Below, piece after piece: positions 47,133 through 59,404 of a stretch of 64,000 nt of DNA. The notes under the pieces were generated by a model. That model saw only the letters and a program-made list of their open reading frames with translations. It did no database searches and had not been told where the DNA came from. Every line of letters starts with the position of its first letter. The first letter of the stretch is position 1. A program made the position numbers and the translations under genes. This DNA is from Simmondsia chinensis. Its lineage: Eukaryota; Streptophyta; Magnoliopsida; Caryophyllales; Simmondsiaceae. The stretch is taken from assembly GCA_018398585.1 (NCBI GenBank), contig JAGTTD010000026.1, forward strand, positions 4,283,001 through 4,347,000, given 5' to 3'.

Positions 47133-47716
47133 TGATACAGTGCGACAGCGGAAGATTAGGGGGACGGGAAAGAAATGACGGCCTTCCCTTTAATTTTATT
47201 AAACTCTAATAAAAATTACAAGGGAAAAATGAATTGGACTCTCATTCTTACTCTTGAGAATAGAATGAATAAATAACTCATAAAATTAATTCTAAAATTG
47301 GCTCGCTAAATCCTAGCTACCCCTCTTCTTATATAGAGGAGGGTTCTAACTCTAATTCAAATTTTAAATCTAATCAACGGTCGAGATCGCAATCCGTGTG
47401 ATATGAATCAACGGTTGAGATTACAATCTGTGTGCTCTAATTAAAATAAATAAATAAAGATTTAAATCTGAATTTAAACTAATTCTAATCCTAATCAAAC
47501 TCTATCTAAAATAACTAACTTCTCACGCGTCCCTTGAACCGTGTCTTCCAGTGGTGGCATTAGGATGTGGTGATGCCAAGTAATGGTGGCGCTAAGTCTT
47601 GTTAGTCTTCCCTTTTACTGCCGTTAAGCCCGGTTTCTTGTTCACTTCCGCCACATTCTAGCCAAGCTTGTTTTTCTTTGGCTGATTCTTCACACGAGGA
47701 GATGGTGGCTGCATCA
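47133..47716 (-). repeat. Gypsy-type solo LTR
   Basis: Starts TGATACAG and ends CTGCATCA on the + strand. It resembles the LTR at 61957-62363 (ccttccctttaattttatta, cttatatagaggag). Flanks TTTGT and TCTGT are a near-match target duplication. No interior sequence adjoins it. Confidence 0.6.
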
Positions 47717-48655
47717 TCTGTATTGCAACTTTGGTGCTAATTATCAAAAACAAAACTTGTTCCCCCCTCAAAGCAGCCAACAATTTAAAATTTTGTAACA
47801 TAATGGTCAAGTTATCCCACTCTCCAAGCATGAAGTATTGAGTACCAAGCTTATCTTGTGAAAATTAGCTATTTTCAAAGATGATTTTTTTGGGGGAAAA
47901 AAAAACAAGTTTCCTACTTTTAAATAACAATTCCAAGAATTGACTTTTCTATTTAATCCTTTCTACTAGGCCCAATAGAAACCCATACAGTTGATGTGGA
48001 CCGTGTGGCCCAACTTCGCAAAATCCAGAGAAATAGCAAAGACACAAGTCGTGATAAAAATTATAAGAAATGACTTTGTATTTAATCTTTGGGAAATTAT
48101 CACTTAGGTATACTTATTATCTATGAGATTTAAAAATTTTATTACTTGGTTATCTTGAAGTTTTAAAAATTTATCAATTAGGTACATTCTTCTAGAATTC
48201 GATAGATTCTTGTTGAAAAATTCTAGAGTGAAACACGATTTTGATAATATATATGTATATTTATTAGAATTAGATAATATTTTACAAAAAAAAAAAAATG
48301 CTGATATGAAGATAATTTGTGCAGTATATAGGTAATTTATATCCAAAATCAGTGAAATTTTTATCGTAATTCGTTGAATTTTGTTGAAGATATTTGCATG
48401 ACTTGTATATATTATGGTAATTATGCATTAAATTAGCATCTTTTGTACAATATTGGTCTGATTCTTACGTAAGCCAATCGGATGTTGCTAACTCTTAGTG
48501 AAAAGAGCCTCACCCTTAGGAACGAGTGTGATAAATGTATGGTTGATTTCTTTAAATAGCCTCCGATAGTGAACAAATGTATTTGTCGCCTTGGTAATGT
48601 CTGGACCCAGCACTTCCAAGAAAGACTGGAAAAAAGGGGGCACTAATGCAATCTG
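47717..48655. other. Unassigned AT-rich DNA
   Basis: No gene or repeat boundary recognised. Its right end contains the ATCTG target of copia-3 (48651-48655). Confidence 0.4.
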
Positions 48656-49047
48656 TGTTGAAATTATACTTTTGATGTATAATTTACTTGTATTTAGATT
48701 GGTATTTTACATGTATTTATTCTTAGCATAATTTTAGGATCTTATTTATTCTTAGCATAATTATGTAGCATGATTCTAGGATCTTGTTTATTCCTAGCCT
48801 AGTTACCTAGCATAATTTTAGGATCTTGTCTCTTGCCTCTTTCTTGTATTCTCCTTGGTACTTGTATATATTGCAAGGTTGATTTTTTTTTTTTTTTTTG
48901 GTAATGAGCGACTATGTCACGAAACAAAACAGGCGCTTGAACAAGCGAGCCCTGAGAAAACCTGCCCAATAACGGGGCTCAAAAAATATAAGAGTTGAGA
49001 ATTATTCTCCAAATTTATTCTTCTTATGTTAATTTTATAGTTTAACA
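48656..49047 (+). repeat. 5' LTR of copia-3 with an insert
   Basis: 392 bp, TGTTGAAATT to TTTAACA. Compared with the 3' LTR, about 98 bp at 48883-48981 replace about 20 bp. The insert begins with a run of T, so on the - strand it ends in poly-A and could be a truncated retroposed copy. Confidence 0.85.
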
Positions 49048-49260
49048 TGGTATCAAAGCGGGCTCAATCCTGAAGATTTGACTCGTCTAGCCATTGCAGT
49101 TGTGAATCACACGGCTATTTAGCGGGCTTGATCTTGAAGACCCGATCCAGTTGTCCACGCCTAGGCCTGCCGTGAGCACCACAAATTTTTTTTCCCTTTT
49201 TTGAGCGTATCTGTTGCCTTTTCTCTTGTTTTGATTCATGGTATTTTGCAATTTTTCATA

Positions 49261-52200
49261 ATGTCAAGTGAAAATACCAATCAAGTTGAGGCACCAGTTG
49301 ATGTTTCAAGAGGAGTTCTAGATGTTAGTTCTCCTAGTTTAAATTTAACAGGTCAGGTTGTTATTTCTTCTGTTAGTTGGATCATCAATACCGGGGCCTC
49401 CGATCACACAGTTTCCTTGAAGTTCATGACGTTTTTGTTAACGAGTCAGTTGGACTTGTTAGATTACCTAATGGGTCGAGTTTGTCGGTTACCCATATTG
49501 GGAAAGTTCGAATTTTAGATAATCTCGTTCTTAAAGATGTGCTATACATGCCTAGTTTTCAATATAATTTGTTATCCGTGAGCAAAACAACTCAAATGAG
49601 AATTGTGTGTCAACATTGCACTCTCTTTTTTGTTATATATGGGACCTATGCTTGAAGAAGTTGATTGGAGCGGGTAGGCCGAGAGATGGGCCATATTTCT
49701 TGGAAGTCCCGTTGGTTGGGTCTGCACCCTTGGTGGAACCTTCTTCACTTTCGGTATAGAGTAATAAAGAGGCCGTTTTGTGGCACGATCGCTTAGGACA
49801 TGTGCCTTTTTCGAGATTGTCTAAGTTTCCGCATTTGAATGTTGAAAAGACAGATTTTATTTGTGATCCTTGTCATCGTGCCAAGCAAGCGCGGTTGCCT
49901 TTTCCATTGTCAGTTTCAAGGACAAATGTTTGCTTGGAGCTTATACATTGTGATATTTGGGGTCCCTATCGTGTTGTTTCACTGACAGGAGCTCGTTATT
50001 TCCTCACTATTGTTGACAATTTTAGTTGGTGCGTATGGGTTTATTTGATGAGGGAGAAATCCCAAGCTCACAAAATGCTTATAGATTTTTGTAGAATGGT
50101 TAGTGTGCAATTTGGTTTTCAGGTAAAACAGATAAGAAGCGACAATGGGCAAGAATTCAAGTATGGGCCTTTGTTGGAGTTCTATGCTCAACATGGGATT
50201 CAATTTCAAACATTGTTGACTGGGACACCTCAACAGAATGGGGTCCTAGAATGAAAACATAAGCATCTTTTTGAAGTTGGTAGAGCTCTTCGCTTCAAGG
50301 CAGGCTTACCGAAGAGGTTTTGGGGTGAGTGTGTTTTAACAGCTGCATATCTTATTAATTTAGCTCCGTCTATTTTGCTCAACAATAAAAGTCCGTATGA
50401 AATTTTGATGGGAAGATTACCCTCATATGATCATTTGCGAGTTTTTGGATGTCGATGCTATTTCCATAGTAAACCTTGAGATAAATTAGAAAGTTGTGGT
50501 GTACCTGGGATTTTTATTGGCTACCCTCATGGACAAAAGGGGTACAAGATTTTTGATGTTGAAAATAATAAAATTATTGTCTCAAAAGATGTTCGGTTTT
50601 ATGAAGATGTTTTTCCTTACTTAAAACCTTATAGCATGCAAGATTTTCATGAAAAAAATGTGAATGAATTAAATCCGGGATAAATCTCCTATTTTATTGA
50701 CGAGGAGGAACCGGTTCCTGTGCAGCACCCCGCGGTCTGTTCACTGCCGACCTAGGAGCATGGACCTCACCTGGCCGAAGGATTGGTCGGGGACAGTAGT
50801 GGGGTTGGTGGTCCAGATGACCACCAGCAGGGTTCCGAGCAAAGAAATCAAGATGTTTTCAGTCTGGACATTATTACTCGACGCAGTGATAGTATTCGTT
50901 CAGTTCCCGTTAAGTATCAAGGCTAAGTTTGTGACATTCCGTCTTCTATAGCCCATACTCTCACTACCGCTTCGTCCGCCAATTCGGGTATAGTATATCC
51001 TATTTCAAATTATATTTCTAACGCACAATTTTCTAATGCTCATGTTGTTATTTTAAATGCCATCACTTCAAGTGATGAGCCCAAAACTTTCCAACAAGCC
51101 GTATAATACAAGCATTGGCGAGATGCTATGGAAAAGAAGATACATGCCTTGAAGCAAAACCATACTTGGACTTTGGGGAGCTTGCTGGAAGGAAAAAGGG
51201 CGATCGACTCAAAATGGGTCTATAAAGTGAAGTACAAGTCCGATGGGTCTATAGAACGATATAAGGCACGCTTGGTTGCCAAAGGTTATACTCAAGTAGA
51301 AGGTATTGATTATCATGATACTTTTGCACCCGTTGCCAAGTTAGTAACATTTCGTTCAGTTTATGCAGTTGCGGTTGCCCGGAGTTGGGTTGTGCATCAA
51401 TTAGATGTGAATAATGCCTTTCTACATGGAGATTTGCATGAGGAAGTGTATATGAAACTTCCTTTAGGCTTTGAACAAAAACATGAAGGGAAGGTTTGTC
51501 GTCTTCGAAAATCCCTTTATGGTTTAAAACAAGCTTCCCGTAATTGGAATGAGAAATTTACTACCACCTTGGTTAGCATTGGGTTTATACAATCTAAAAC
51601 CGATTATTCCCTCTTTACATATTTTCGAGAGAATGTTTATACAGCAATTTTAATCTATGTTGATGATGTCATAATCACGGGAAATAATGTGGAACATATA
51701 AAGGGGTTAAATATGTTTTGAACAAGTCTTTTGATATTAAAGACTCAGGGCCGGTCAAATTTTTCCGAGGGATAGAGGTGGCTAGATCCTCGAACGGGAT
51801 TATGTTAAACCAAAGGAAGTATGTGTTGGACATTCTTAGTGAAGCAGGAATGTTAGGGGGCTAAACCAGTTTCCACACCAATGGTTCAGAATCACAAGTT
51901 GGCTGATAAAGTAGGTGATTTGGTGAGTGATGCAGGTCAATATAGGGGTTTGGTAGGGAGGTTGTTGTACCTCACTATTAGTCGACCTGATATTTGTTAT
52001 GCTGTTCGTGTATTGAGCCAGTTTATGCATGATCCTAGACAACGTCATGTTGATGTTGTAATGCGTGTGTTGAGATACTTGAAGGGTACACCGGGATAGG
52101 GTGTGTTTTTACCATCAGATAATGACCTTGTACTTCGAGCACATTGTGATGCAGATTGGGCAGGTTGCCCTACTACAAGGCGATCTACAACAGGTTATGT

Positions 52201-52545
52201 GGTTTTCCTAGGTGGAGTGCCTATTTCGTGGCGATCCAAGAAACAGAGTGTGGTTTCTCGTTCCTCAGCAGAAGCAGAATATCAGTCCATGGCTACCACG
52301 ACTAGTGAAATAGTATGGTTGCATCGATTATTAGATGACCTTGTTGTTACTATTGATGACCCTGCTTATTTGTTTTGTGATAACCAAGTAGCCCTTCATA
52401 TTGCTTCAAACCCAGTGTTCCATGAGCGAACGAAGCACATTGAGATAGATTGTCACTTCATTTGTGAGAAATTATTGTCAAAAGAGATAGCCATGGCCTA
52501 TGTTAGAAGTGGAGAAGAAATTGCGGATCTTTTTACTAAAGCCTG
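49261..52545 (+). pseudogene. Copia-3 gag-pol remnant
   Basis: It starts MSSENTNQVEAPVDV, which resembles the gag start at 60319, but after about 38 residues jumps straight to the protease: gag is internally deleted. The protease active site reads WIINTGASDH, Asn for the catalytic Asp. Next: pre-integrase WHDRLGH and CDPCHRAK; integrase HCDIWGP, RSDNGQEF and QQNGVLE, with TGA after the Glu; [23 protein letters not shown] and IYVDDVII near 51660; RNase H DADWAGC, SRSSAEAEYQSM, FCDNQVALHI and EIADLFTK. Several stops, and frame slips around 49400-49780 and 50690-51060. Confidence 0.88.
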
Positions 52546-52619
52546 AGGCCATCCGGGCTATTCTTCATTCATTGGCAAGTTGGGCATGGTGAATTTGCAT
52601 GCTCCAACTTGAGGGGGAG

Positions 52620-52931
52620 TATTGAAATTGTACTTTTGACGTATAATTTACTTGTATTTAGATTGGTATTTTACATGTATTTATTCCTAGCATAATTTTA
52701 GGATCTTATTTATTCTTGGCATAATTACCTAGCATGATTCTAGGATCTTGTTTATTCCTAGCCTAATTACCTTGCATGATTTTAGGATCTTGTCTCTTGC
52801 CTCTTCCTTATATTCTCCTTGGTACTTGTATATATTGTAAGGTTGATTATGTAAACACATAATCCAAAAATATAAGAGTTGAGAATTATTCTCTAAATTT
52901 ATTCTTCTTGTGTTAATTTTATAGTTTAACA
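52620..52931 (+). repeat. 3' LTR of copia-3
   Basis: 312 bp, TATTGAAATT (TG mutated to TA) to TTTAACA, lacking the insert found in the 5' LTR. Confidence 0.9.
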
Positions 52932-52986
52932 ATCTGAGCTAGGGATTTTGAGAAGATTCATTTGGAATACTGTCACTTTTAGTTCT

Positions 52987-53560
52987 TTTAGAGATCTTGA
53001 CAAATTTGATATGCTCTGATATCAATTTGTGAAGAACTGGACACAAATCTAATAGACACTCATATCAATTTGAGAAGCGAAACTTAACACCCAATACTGA
53101 ATTCGATTCGAATAATATAACACACAAAAGAAGTAAACAAAAGGTAAAAGAGAACAAACGAAGAACACATGATTTACATGGAAAACCCCTCTTCAATCGA
53201 GAAGGGAAAAATCACGGGCAGAGATGGAGATTCTTTAATGAATAAGAAACAATGGAAGAATTACAAAAACACTTTCTCTGAACGAGATATATGGAAGAAT
53301 TACAATGTCACTTCTTCTTAACTCTTTCTTGATAATGACGGCTGGCTCTCTCTTTATTGGAGTAGTCTTAATTGACCTACGGTTGGCTCTCTCTCTTAAT
53401 ATATATATAGGCACGGCCGTGACCTAAGTCATGTGTGAAATCCAGTACCCGATCGATCGATGAAGCCTCTGCATCAATACACTTTTACGTTGTTTCTCAA
53501 TCGATCGGCTTGCTTACAACCTTTTTCATAAATCCAAGGAATTTGAGACAAAACCTAACA
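52987..53560 (-). mobile_element. Partial LTR element: LTR plus primer site
   Basis: On the - strand an LTR of 533 bp runs from TGTTAGGTTT (53560) to TTCTTCACA (53028). A primer-site-like ttgatatcagagc follows at 53025-53013, and about 25 bp of leader. GTTCT occurs at 53561-53565 and 52982-52986, which may be the target duplication, so the rest of the interior and the second LTR have been lost. Contains gatcgatcg words as the solo LTR at 54840 does. Confidence 0.5.
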
Positions 53561-53679
53561 GTTCTTGTAGAGAAACTTTTCTAATCAGGTGGTTATCATC
53601 TTCCAAAGTGACTTTGTAATCCAGCACATCAAGGAGTCTAGGGTTGGTGTGATCGCTTTTTGAGATCAATATGTGTTTG

Positions 53680-54830
53680 GTGGAAAAAGTCTCTATTTCT
53701 TATCTCGGTATATCTTTGGCGCAAATCCCAAATTTATTAAGTCATGGAGGTCGGCGTTAGATAGAATTAAAAAACGCTTGGCAGGTTGGAAGGCTTCTAT
53801 GCTCTCAAAAGCAGGTTAGTTGACCCTTATTAAAGCTTGAATTAAATAGCCTCCCCATGTAGACTCTCTTAATTTATAAAATGCCTAAAGTAGTAGCTAA
53901 GGCAATTATTAAGATGCAAAGAAGTTTCTTTTGGATGAAGGATGATTCGAAGGTGGGGTCTCCGTTGAAAAAATGGGAGGTAATGCAGAGGCATAAACAC
54001 CTTAGGAGGCTTGGTGTCGGTGACCGGGTGCTCAAAAATGCGGTGCTACTTTTCAAGTGGTTGTGGAGGTTCTCTGTAGGAGGTGATGCACTGTGGAATA
54101 GAGTCATTTGGTTAATACATGCTGAGATTGTGGCTAGGCCAAGACTAGAAGCTCCCGATGATGTAAAAGCTAGAGTGATGGGTGGTTTGTAGGGTGAGAT
54201 AATTAGAATTAGGGATGTGGATGAAGCAGTAAAAGGCACGATAAAGGAAGGGCACAAAATCAAGCTTGACAATGGCGAAAATCTGAAATTTTGGCACGAT
54301 AAGGGGGTGGGTGACGTCCAACTCACACTACACTTTATGGGATTGTTCTATATCTCTGTCTAGAAATATAATACAATTTCAGAAATGGGAATTTGGGATG
54401 GGATGACTTGGAGATGGACGTTCAATTGGAGAAGAAAATTTCTTCCTCGTGATGAGGAGAGTCTTTAGGAATATTTTTAAACGATTGAGGCAGTTACTCG
54501 CAGACAGCACATTCCTGGCTGATATTTTTGGAGCTTTAAGGTAAGCGGTTAAGTTCTTTTTGAATGAAGTATGGTCAAGAAAGGTCCCTTCTTCTTCAAT
54601 TGATAATTTTGTATATAGGGTATGCAGGGGAGTTACTCTATCTAAGGTGGAAATTTTAGTTTGGCTTGCATTGTTGGGAAGATTAAATACTAAAGATCGC
54701 TTGATAAAAATGGGGATTCTTTATAGTGTAAATGAGAAATGTGTTTTATGTGAATTGGAGAAGAAAGAGATTGATCACTTAACTGTAAATTGCCCTTGAA
54801 GTTCGGGTGTGGTGTAGAGTGGTGAAGTGG
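53680..54830 (+). pseudogene. L1-like LINE, C-terminal RT and zinc-finger region (first part)
   Basis: Frames show the end of a plant L1-type ORF2: ISYLGISLAQ near 53700, the KRLAGWKASMLSKAG region near 53780, KMPKVVAKAIIKMQRSFFW at 53880, KNAVLLFKWLWRF near 54030. 54560-54799 is the terminal zinc-finger region (LVWLALLGRLNTKDRL, then CVLCELEKKEIDHL). Many stops and gaps. The sequence is interrupted at 54839 by a solo LTR. Confidence 0.75.
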
Positions 54831-54839
54831 TGGAGCTAC

Positions 54840-56274
54840 TGATGTGATTTTCAAGTGTGTTTTAAAACTGTCTACTCGCAAGCGCACGAGATCGTCATAG
54901 CTTTGTTTGGAATACGGGACGTATCCACAAGGAATCGTATTAAGTTAGACTTGGTGATTAACGAGCGGTTTGAATTTTTAGGTTTTTGTTGTTTGAATAA
55001 ATTGTTGGCTAAATTAATAAAACTGAATATAAAGTAAATGTGTCAATTCAATTGAGGTTAGTTTAGGGAGTGAATTTATGATAGCTTTACATGTATCCCT
55101 TCATTATATTCTACTTAGGATGATAATTTGAAGGACTTAGGCTATAAGCGCTAAGCCTGGGTTAATATATAAATTTGGGCTCAGGGTAATGAACTAGTCT
55201 AAAGACATAACCTATCTTAGTATCCTAAGTGTAGCATAGATTATTTCATTAGCACTGTTTAATTCCTTTGTTACTCTTAATTCGATATTAATTTATATAA
55301 AATATTGGGTTCAGGGTTGGGTACAACCTCAACCCTAACCACACATGAAATCCTATTATGTTATGGTCTAGGCTACAAGCAAAAGACTAATCACTGCAAA
55401 GTTGGAGATTTAGTCATGGCTATAAGCATACATACAAAAATATCCAACAATCATGAAGAACTCCCTATAGGGGTGCGAATATAACATAACTAAACCAATC
55501 GTCAAAAGCATAATATAAATCTAGGATATGGGCGGTTACCCGCCATTCATCCCTAAACTAAGAATGTTTACTCCTTCATAGGGGTTTTATACATCATAAA
55601 ATTCAAAGAAAAGAAGACACAATGCGTAAAAATAAACAAAAGAATAAAGTCCCTCAATCTTCGTGTTGATGCCAATCCGGGCCTGAATTCTCCCAATATT
55701 CCAACCACTTGCGCTTCGCCTTTTGAGAACCTGTAGATCTCGTAGTGGCTTCGGGTTTGAGAGGAAGGGGAGGACGTGCGCCTGAGAAAAAGCATGAAAA
55801 AGGCTGACCTCCCCTGCTCTATTTATAGGCGCAGGGCCGGCTAGGGTTCAGTATGGAACCCTCCCGATCGATCGGGAATTAGGCTCTGTCGATCGACTAA
55901 AAGCGCCAATCGATCGGTGAGCTTACGCAAAGCTCCCGATCGATCGACAGGCTCTCGGTTAGTGTCTCTAACCGTAAGCTGCTGATCGATCGGTTCTCCA
56001 AGCCCCTTTTGCTCGATCAAGCACCGAAGAGCTATGGGATGTACCCGGTTCACCGAATTATGACTCGATGGGTCTTTCTTTTGCACAAGTGGTTGGGTTT
56101 CTTCGATTAGTCTTCAAATATGCTTCAATAGTGCTTGATTTTGCCGAAATTCTTCTTTCATCCGCTCTGATGTGTTCCACATGGAAATATACCTAAATAA
56201 CAACCAAATACATATGTAGAGGCCGAATATATGGCAGGAATGAGAAATAAAATATGTAAAAATCAAGCGTATCA
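54840..56274 (+). repeat. Gypsy-type solo LTR inside the LINE
   Basis: 1435 bp, TGATGTGATT to GCGTATCA, flanked by perfect GCTAC duplications (54835-54839, 56275-56279). The cgcaagcgcacgagatcgtc near 54880 is typical of some plant gypsy LTRs. Several gatcgatcg words occur at 55863-56000. No interior remains, so it formed by recombination between the two LTRs of a full element. Confidence 0.88.
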
Positions 56275-56279
56275 GCTAC

Positions 56280-56863
56280 CAACTTGTATTTCCAGGTTCG
56301 TGTAGAGAACTTTTCAATCAATGGGTGTCCTTTCTTGTCATTGGAAAATTTAAGAAGGTGTGGATCCCCTTGTTTTTTATTATTGTTTGTGTAATTTGGA
56401 GTAAAAGAAACAAGATAATATTTGAGAGTGAGAAGTGGGCGGAGGAGGATATATTTTGGAGCATTTCAAAGAAGGTTGGTTTTTGGCTTAGGCTTGGTAT
56501 CACGATCTCCCATACAAACCAGATGAAGTTGCTAGAAACCTCAAAGGTTTCCTTTCATGGTTCGGAAAGAGAATAAGTGAAGCGGTAGGTTGACAGTTGA
56601 TATTCATGGTGCAAGCCTGCTGAATGATCATGGCGTTGGAGGAGAGGAGGAGTTACTGTTTGTTTTTGGTCTTCTATTTTAGTTTTTTTTTTTTTTGCTG
56701 TGATGGATTACAGTTGGTAGCTTTAACATTATTTATTTATTTATTTTTAGCTGGGTTTTTGGATGTTGATGTCTTTTTTATTTTTGTATTATGCTTTGTG
56801 TATGTACTTTATTGACTCTTTACTTCGTTTCGGGTTGTATCAAATCATTTTAAAAAAAAAAAA
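56280..56863 (+). pseudogene. L1-like LINE, 3' end with poly-A
   Basis: Continues the LINE after the solo LTR: ELFNQWVSFLVIGKF, then FIIVCVIWSKRNKIIFE, a segment usual near the C-terminus of plant L1 ORF2 proteins. A 3' UTR follows and ends in an A run at about 56851-56863. Confidence 0.7.
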
Positions 56864-56911
56864 ATCTCCTTTGTAGCTTAACTATTTCAATTTGGGTATT
56901 GTCTTCCCTTT

Positions 56912-57022
56912 TATCGGAAACAGCCTCTCTTCAGTTTCATACCCTGAAGGGGGAAGGCTGCGTACATCAACCCTTTCAGCCTCGCTTTTGAGGGAGCTCT
57001 TGAGACACTGAGTTTGTTGTTG
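56912..57022 (+). mobile_element. 5'-truncated Au SINE
   Basis: The sequence tcggaaacagcctctcttca, then ggctgcgtacat, gggagctcttgagacactga and gtttgttgttg is the 3' part of Au-type SINEs. Perfect 15-bp direct repeats TATTGTCTTCCCTTT flank it (56897-56911, 57023-57037). The pol III head is missing. Confidence 0.88.
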
Positions 57023-57037
57023 TATTGTCTTCCCTTT

Positions 57038-57560
57038 CAATGACCCATACTCCTAAAATAATACCATACAATTCTTCCTTCTTCTGGAGTTCATAGAATT
57101 ATGGAAGAACCTGGAGCTGTGATCTCAATCTACCAACCACTTAAAAACTTCCCCCTATGTTTTTGGGTATAGGAAGCAAATTTCCTCTAGATATGTGTGC
57201 TCAATTTTTGGTGTAGTTTTGTACAGCTAAGGGTGGGCTAATAACTGCTCCTATGTCGCATTGATCCTTCCCACATTTTCTTGCATTCTCATCTAGAAGG
57301 AGTTTATAGAGTTAAGACCTTTGTTCTTCACCTTCTTCTTAATGCTTCCGAGACGATATATGATTTTAAACATTTTTCATTAGTATACATGTGATTCCAA
57401 ATGTGCCATATTGGCCCTTTGATTTTTTCATTGTGTGTCCACACTTATGTTAAATCTAAAGGGTATATGAATCGGGTTCCTATCTGGTCAAATATGAAGA
57501 CATATTGGTTTATCGTCAAAGGCGGGGGGGGGGGGGGGGAACCATCTTAGACTAGACTAT
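57038..57560. other. Unassigned DNA
   Basis: No gene seen. A G run lies at about 57522-57539, just before the hAT-like element. Confidence 0.4.
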
Positions 57561-58072
57561 GGGATGGCAATGGGGCGGGAAGGGGCGGGGCGGGTATCCG
57601 CCATCCAAATTCTATACCCGTATCCACCCCATTACCTGTCATGGGTATGAAGTGCGTACCTGTACCTGCCGCGGCTGGTACAAACCCATTACCCATGGAT
57701 ACCCAACGGGTACCCATTACCCATGGGTACCCAACGGGTACCCATTACTCACCCCTAACTTATTACCCATAAATTCTTTTCTTTTTTCCTTCAATAATTA
57801 CAATGAATTCATACTTATAAATTGCATAAGAAATATTTTGTATAAATTAACCTAACGGTTAACTCCAATATACATTTATGAGGCGGGTATATGCGGCTAC
57901 GGGGCGGGGCGGTGCGGGTACAAGCCTACACCCGTACCCGCCCCATACCCGTGATGGGTATTGACATATATACCCTACCTGTACCCATTACCCGCCTCAT
58001 CTATACCAGTACCCGTCCCAAATGGGGCGGATACCGGCAACTATTGGGTTTTACCCACCCCATTGCCATCCC
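57561..58072. mobile_element. Short hAT-like non-autonomous element
   Basis: Ends GGGATGGCAATGGGG and CCCCATTGCCATCCC are exact inverted repeats. The inside is made of GGGTA/TACCC words. Such elements are widespread in plants and usually placed near hAT transposons. The flanks share ACTAT, but an 8-bp duplication is not clear. Confidence 0.75.
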
Positions 58073-58109
58073 TAACTATGTGGGAAGAAGTCCCACCGTT
58101 TATGCCATA

Positions 58110-58560
58110 TAACAATAGTTGGCTCTTGAGAAAATGCGGCTTGTTTTCACTTAAGCTCGTCTTGGGCTTGGCTCGAAGCTCGCTGACTTTGGAAATTTCA
58201 AGCTCGAGCTCGGATTGTCAAAAGCTCAGGCTTGTCTCAGCTTGATCTAAGCTCGGCGAGCTTCAAATTAAGCGTTCAATATTTCAGCTCGTTTAAGCTC
58301 AATTTAGAGTCTTTTGTGCTTGTTTAAGTTCGGGCTTGGTTCATTTAGGCTCAAATTTGTCTTCATTGGGCATTATTTTAACAAATATATTATATTAAGA
58401 AATGTTTGTTTAGGCTATAGTCTATGAGCGTGATCTTCACTAGACTTAAGCATTGCTCGATAAGCTAAACGAGTCAGCTCAGCTCGAGCTTAAAGCGACC
58501 CGAGCCTTTTGAGCTTCATGTCTAACTCTCGCAAGATGGCTAGGCTCATTTAGACCCCTA
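58110..58560. repeat. GCTCG-rich dispersed repeat
   Basis: Dense gctcg/cgagc words (for example caagctcgagctcgg near 58199), related to 34170-34380. No ends are recognised. Confidence 0.45.
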
Positions 58561-58882
58561 GGTGTCGATATCCCTTTAGTTCAAAATGCCCTGTCATAAT
58601 AAAAATTGCTCTAGATTTAGCATCACCCGAAAAGTAACTTGGCCACACTACACAACATAATTTCATCCGTCTTACTGCGAGTATGAGTTTCAAAATTAAA
58701 ATACAACACAATCGGGCTTATAACTTGTTCCACTTTTTCAATAAAAAAATTCAAGTTAAAATTTTTATGTTTTTCTGCTCATCTTTAAATAAGAATCAAG
58801 TGTTCTTACGATAACGAAAATAACAATTTACAGAGATGTAACGATAATCCCTACTTATTAAGTGTATCCGTTTGCATGTTCT

Positions 58883-59404
58883 TCAACACTCTGCCATGTA
58901 TAACTTGAATTTCGTAGCTGCACTTTCCGGTAAGCAAACATACGCTCTCACAGAGCGCGATTGACCAATAATTGGAAGGAACAAACAACATATACATTCA
59001 CCTAGAGGACCCGTATAGATAGGCTTTCCTTCTCCAAAATCTACATCTTCTAATCTTAACCGGCATCATTGTGACATAAGCATGCACTTCGATAGATCTA
59101 CAATTACCGCTTTATCCTCTAACAAATCTAGTATTGATCTTACATGCTCGTCAGTGAGGCAATCCTTGGCTTGTTGAACTAACTCGACCGCATGACTGAA
59201 GTTTGTAGAGACTAAATCTTCCACTGTTAATTCAGTAGATGCCCAGAAAAATCCATTTCCATAATATCCTTCTCCTAGAGTGGGCCTTAACTTCTTCCTT
59301 ATGCTATTAGGGAAAATAAGCTTGATTTTGAATAAACATGGAAGATCCAAAGATCGAACCTAAGCGCGCCACGTATGGGGTGCAAGGGCTTCAAAGTTGG
59401 TGCA
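58883..59404 (-). pseudogene. BAHD acyltransferase, C-terminal part
   Basis: BAHD enzymes transfer acyl groups from CoA to alcohols or amines in the cytosol. On the - strand the order of family motifs is kept: CTNFEALAPHTWRA (59404-59363), FPNSIRKKLRPTLGEGYYGNG, then LTDEHVRSILDLL, then DVDFGEGK (about 59028-59045; usual DFGWGK) and CLPESAATKF near the end (stop 58885-58883). Closest in character to the alcohol acyltransferase (benzoyltransferase/HSR201-like) clade. Breaks: TAG at 59362-59360, TGA at 59068-59066 and a frameshift after DFGEGK. The N-terminal half with the HxxxD motif is not found. It is the only clear host-gene relic in the window. Confidence 0.8.

Larger units (their letters stand above)
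48656..52931 (+). mobile_element. Copia-3, with most of gag deleted
   Basis: 4276 bp with LTRs 48656-49047 and 52620-52931, primer site tggtatcaaagc at 49048, polypurine tract gagggggag at 52611-52619 and a perfect target duplication ATCTG (48651-48655, 52932-52936). Confidence 0.92.
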
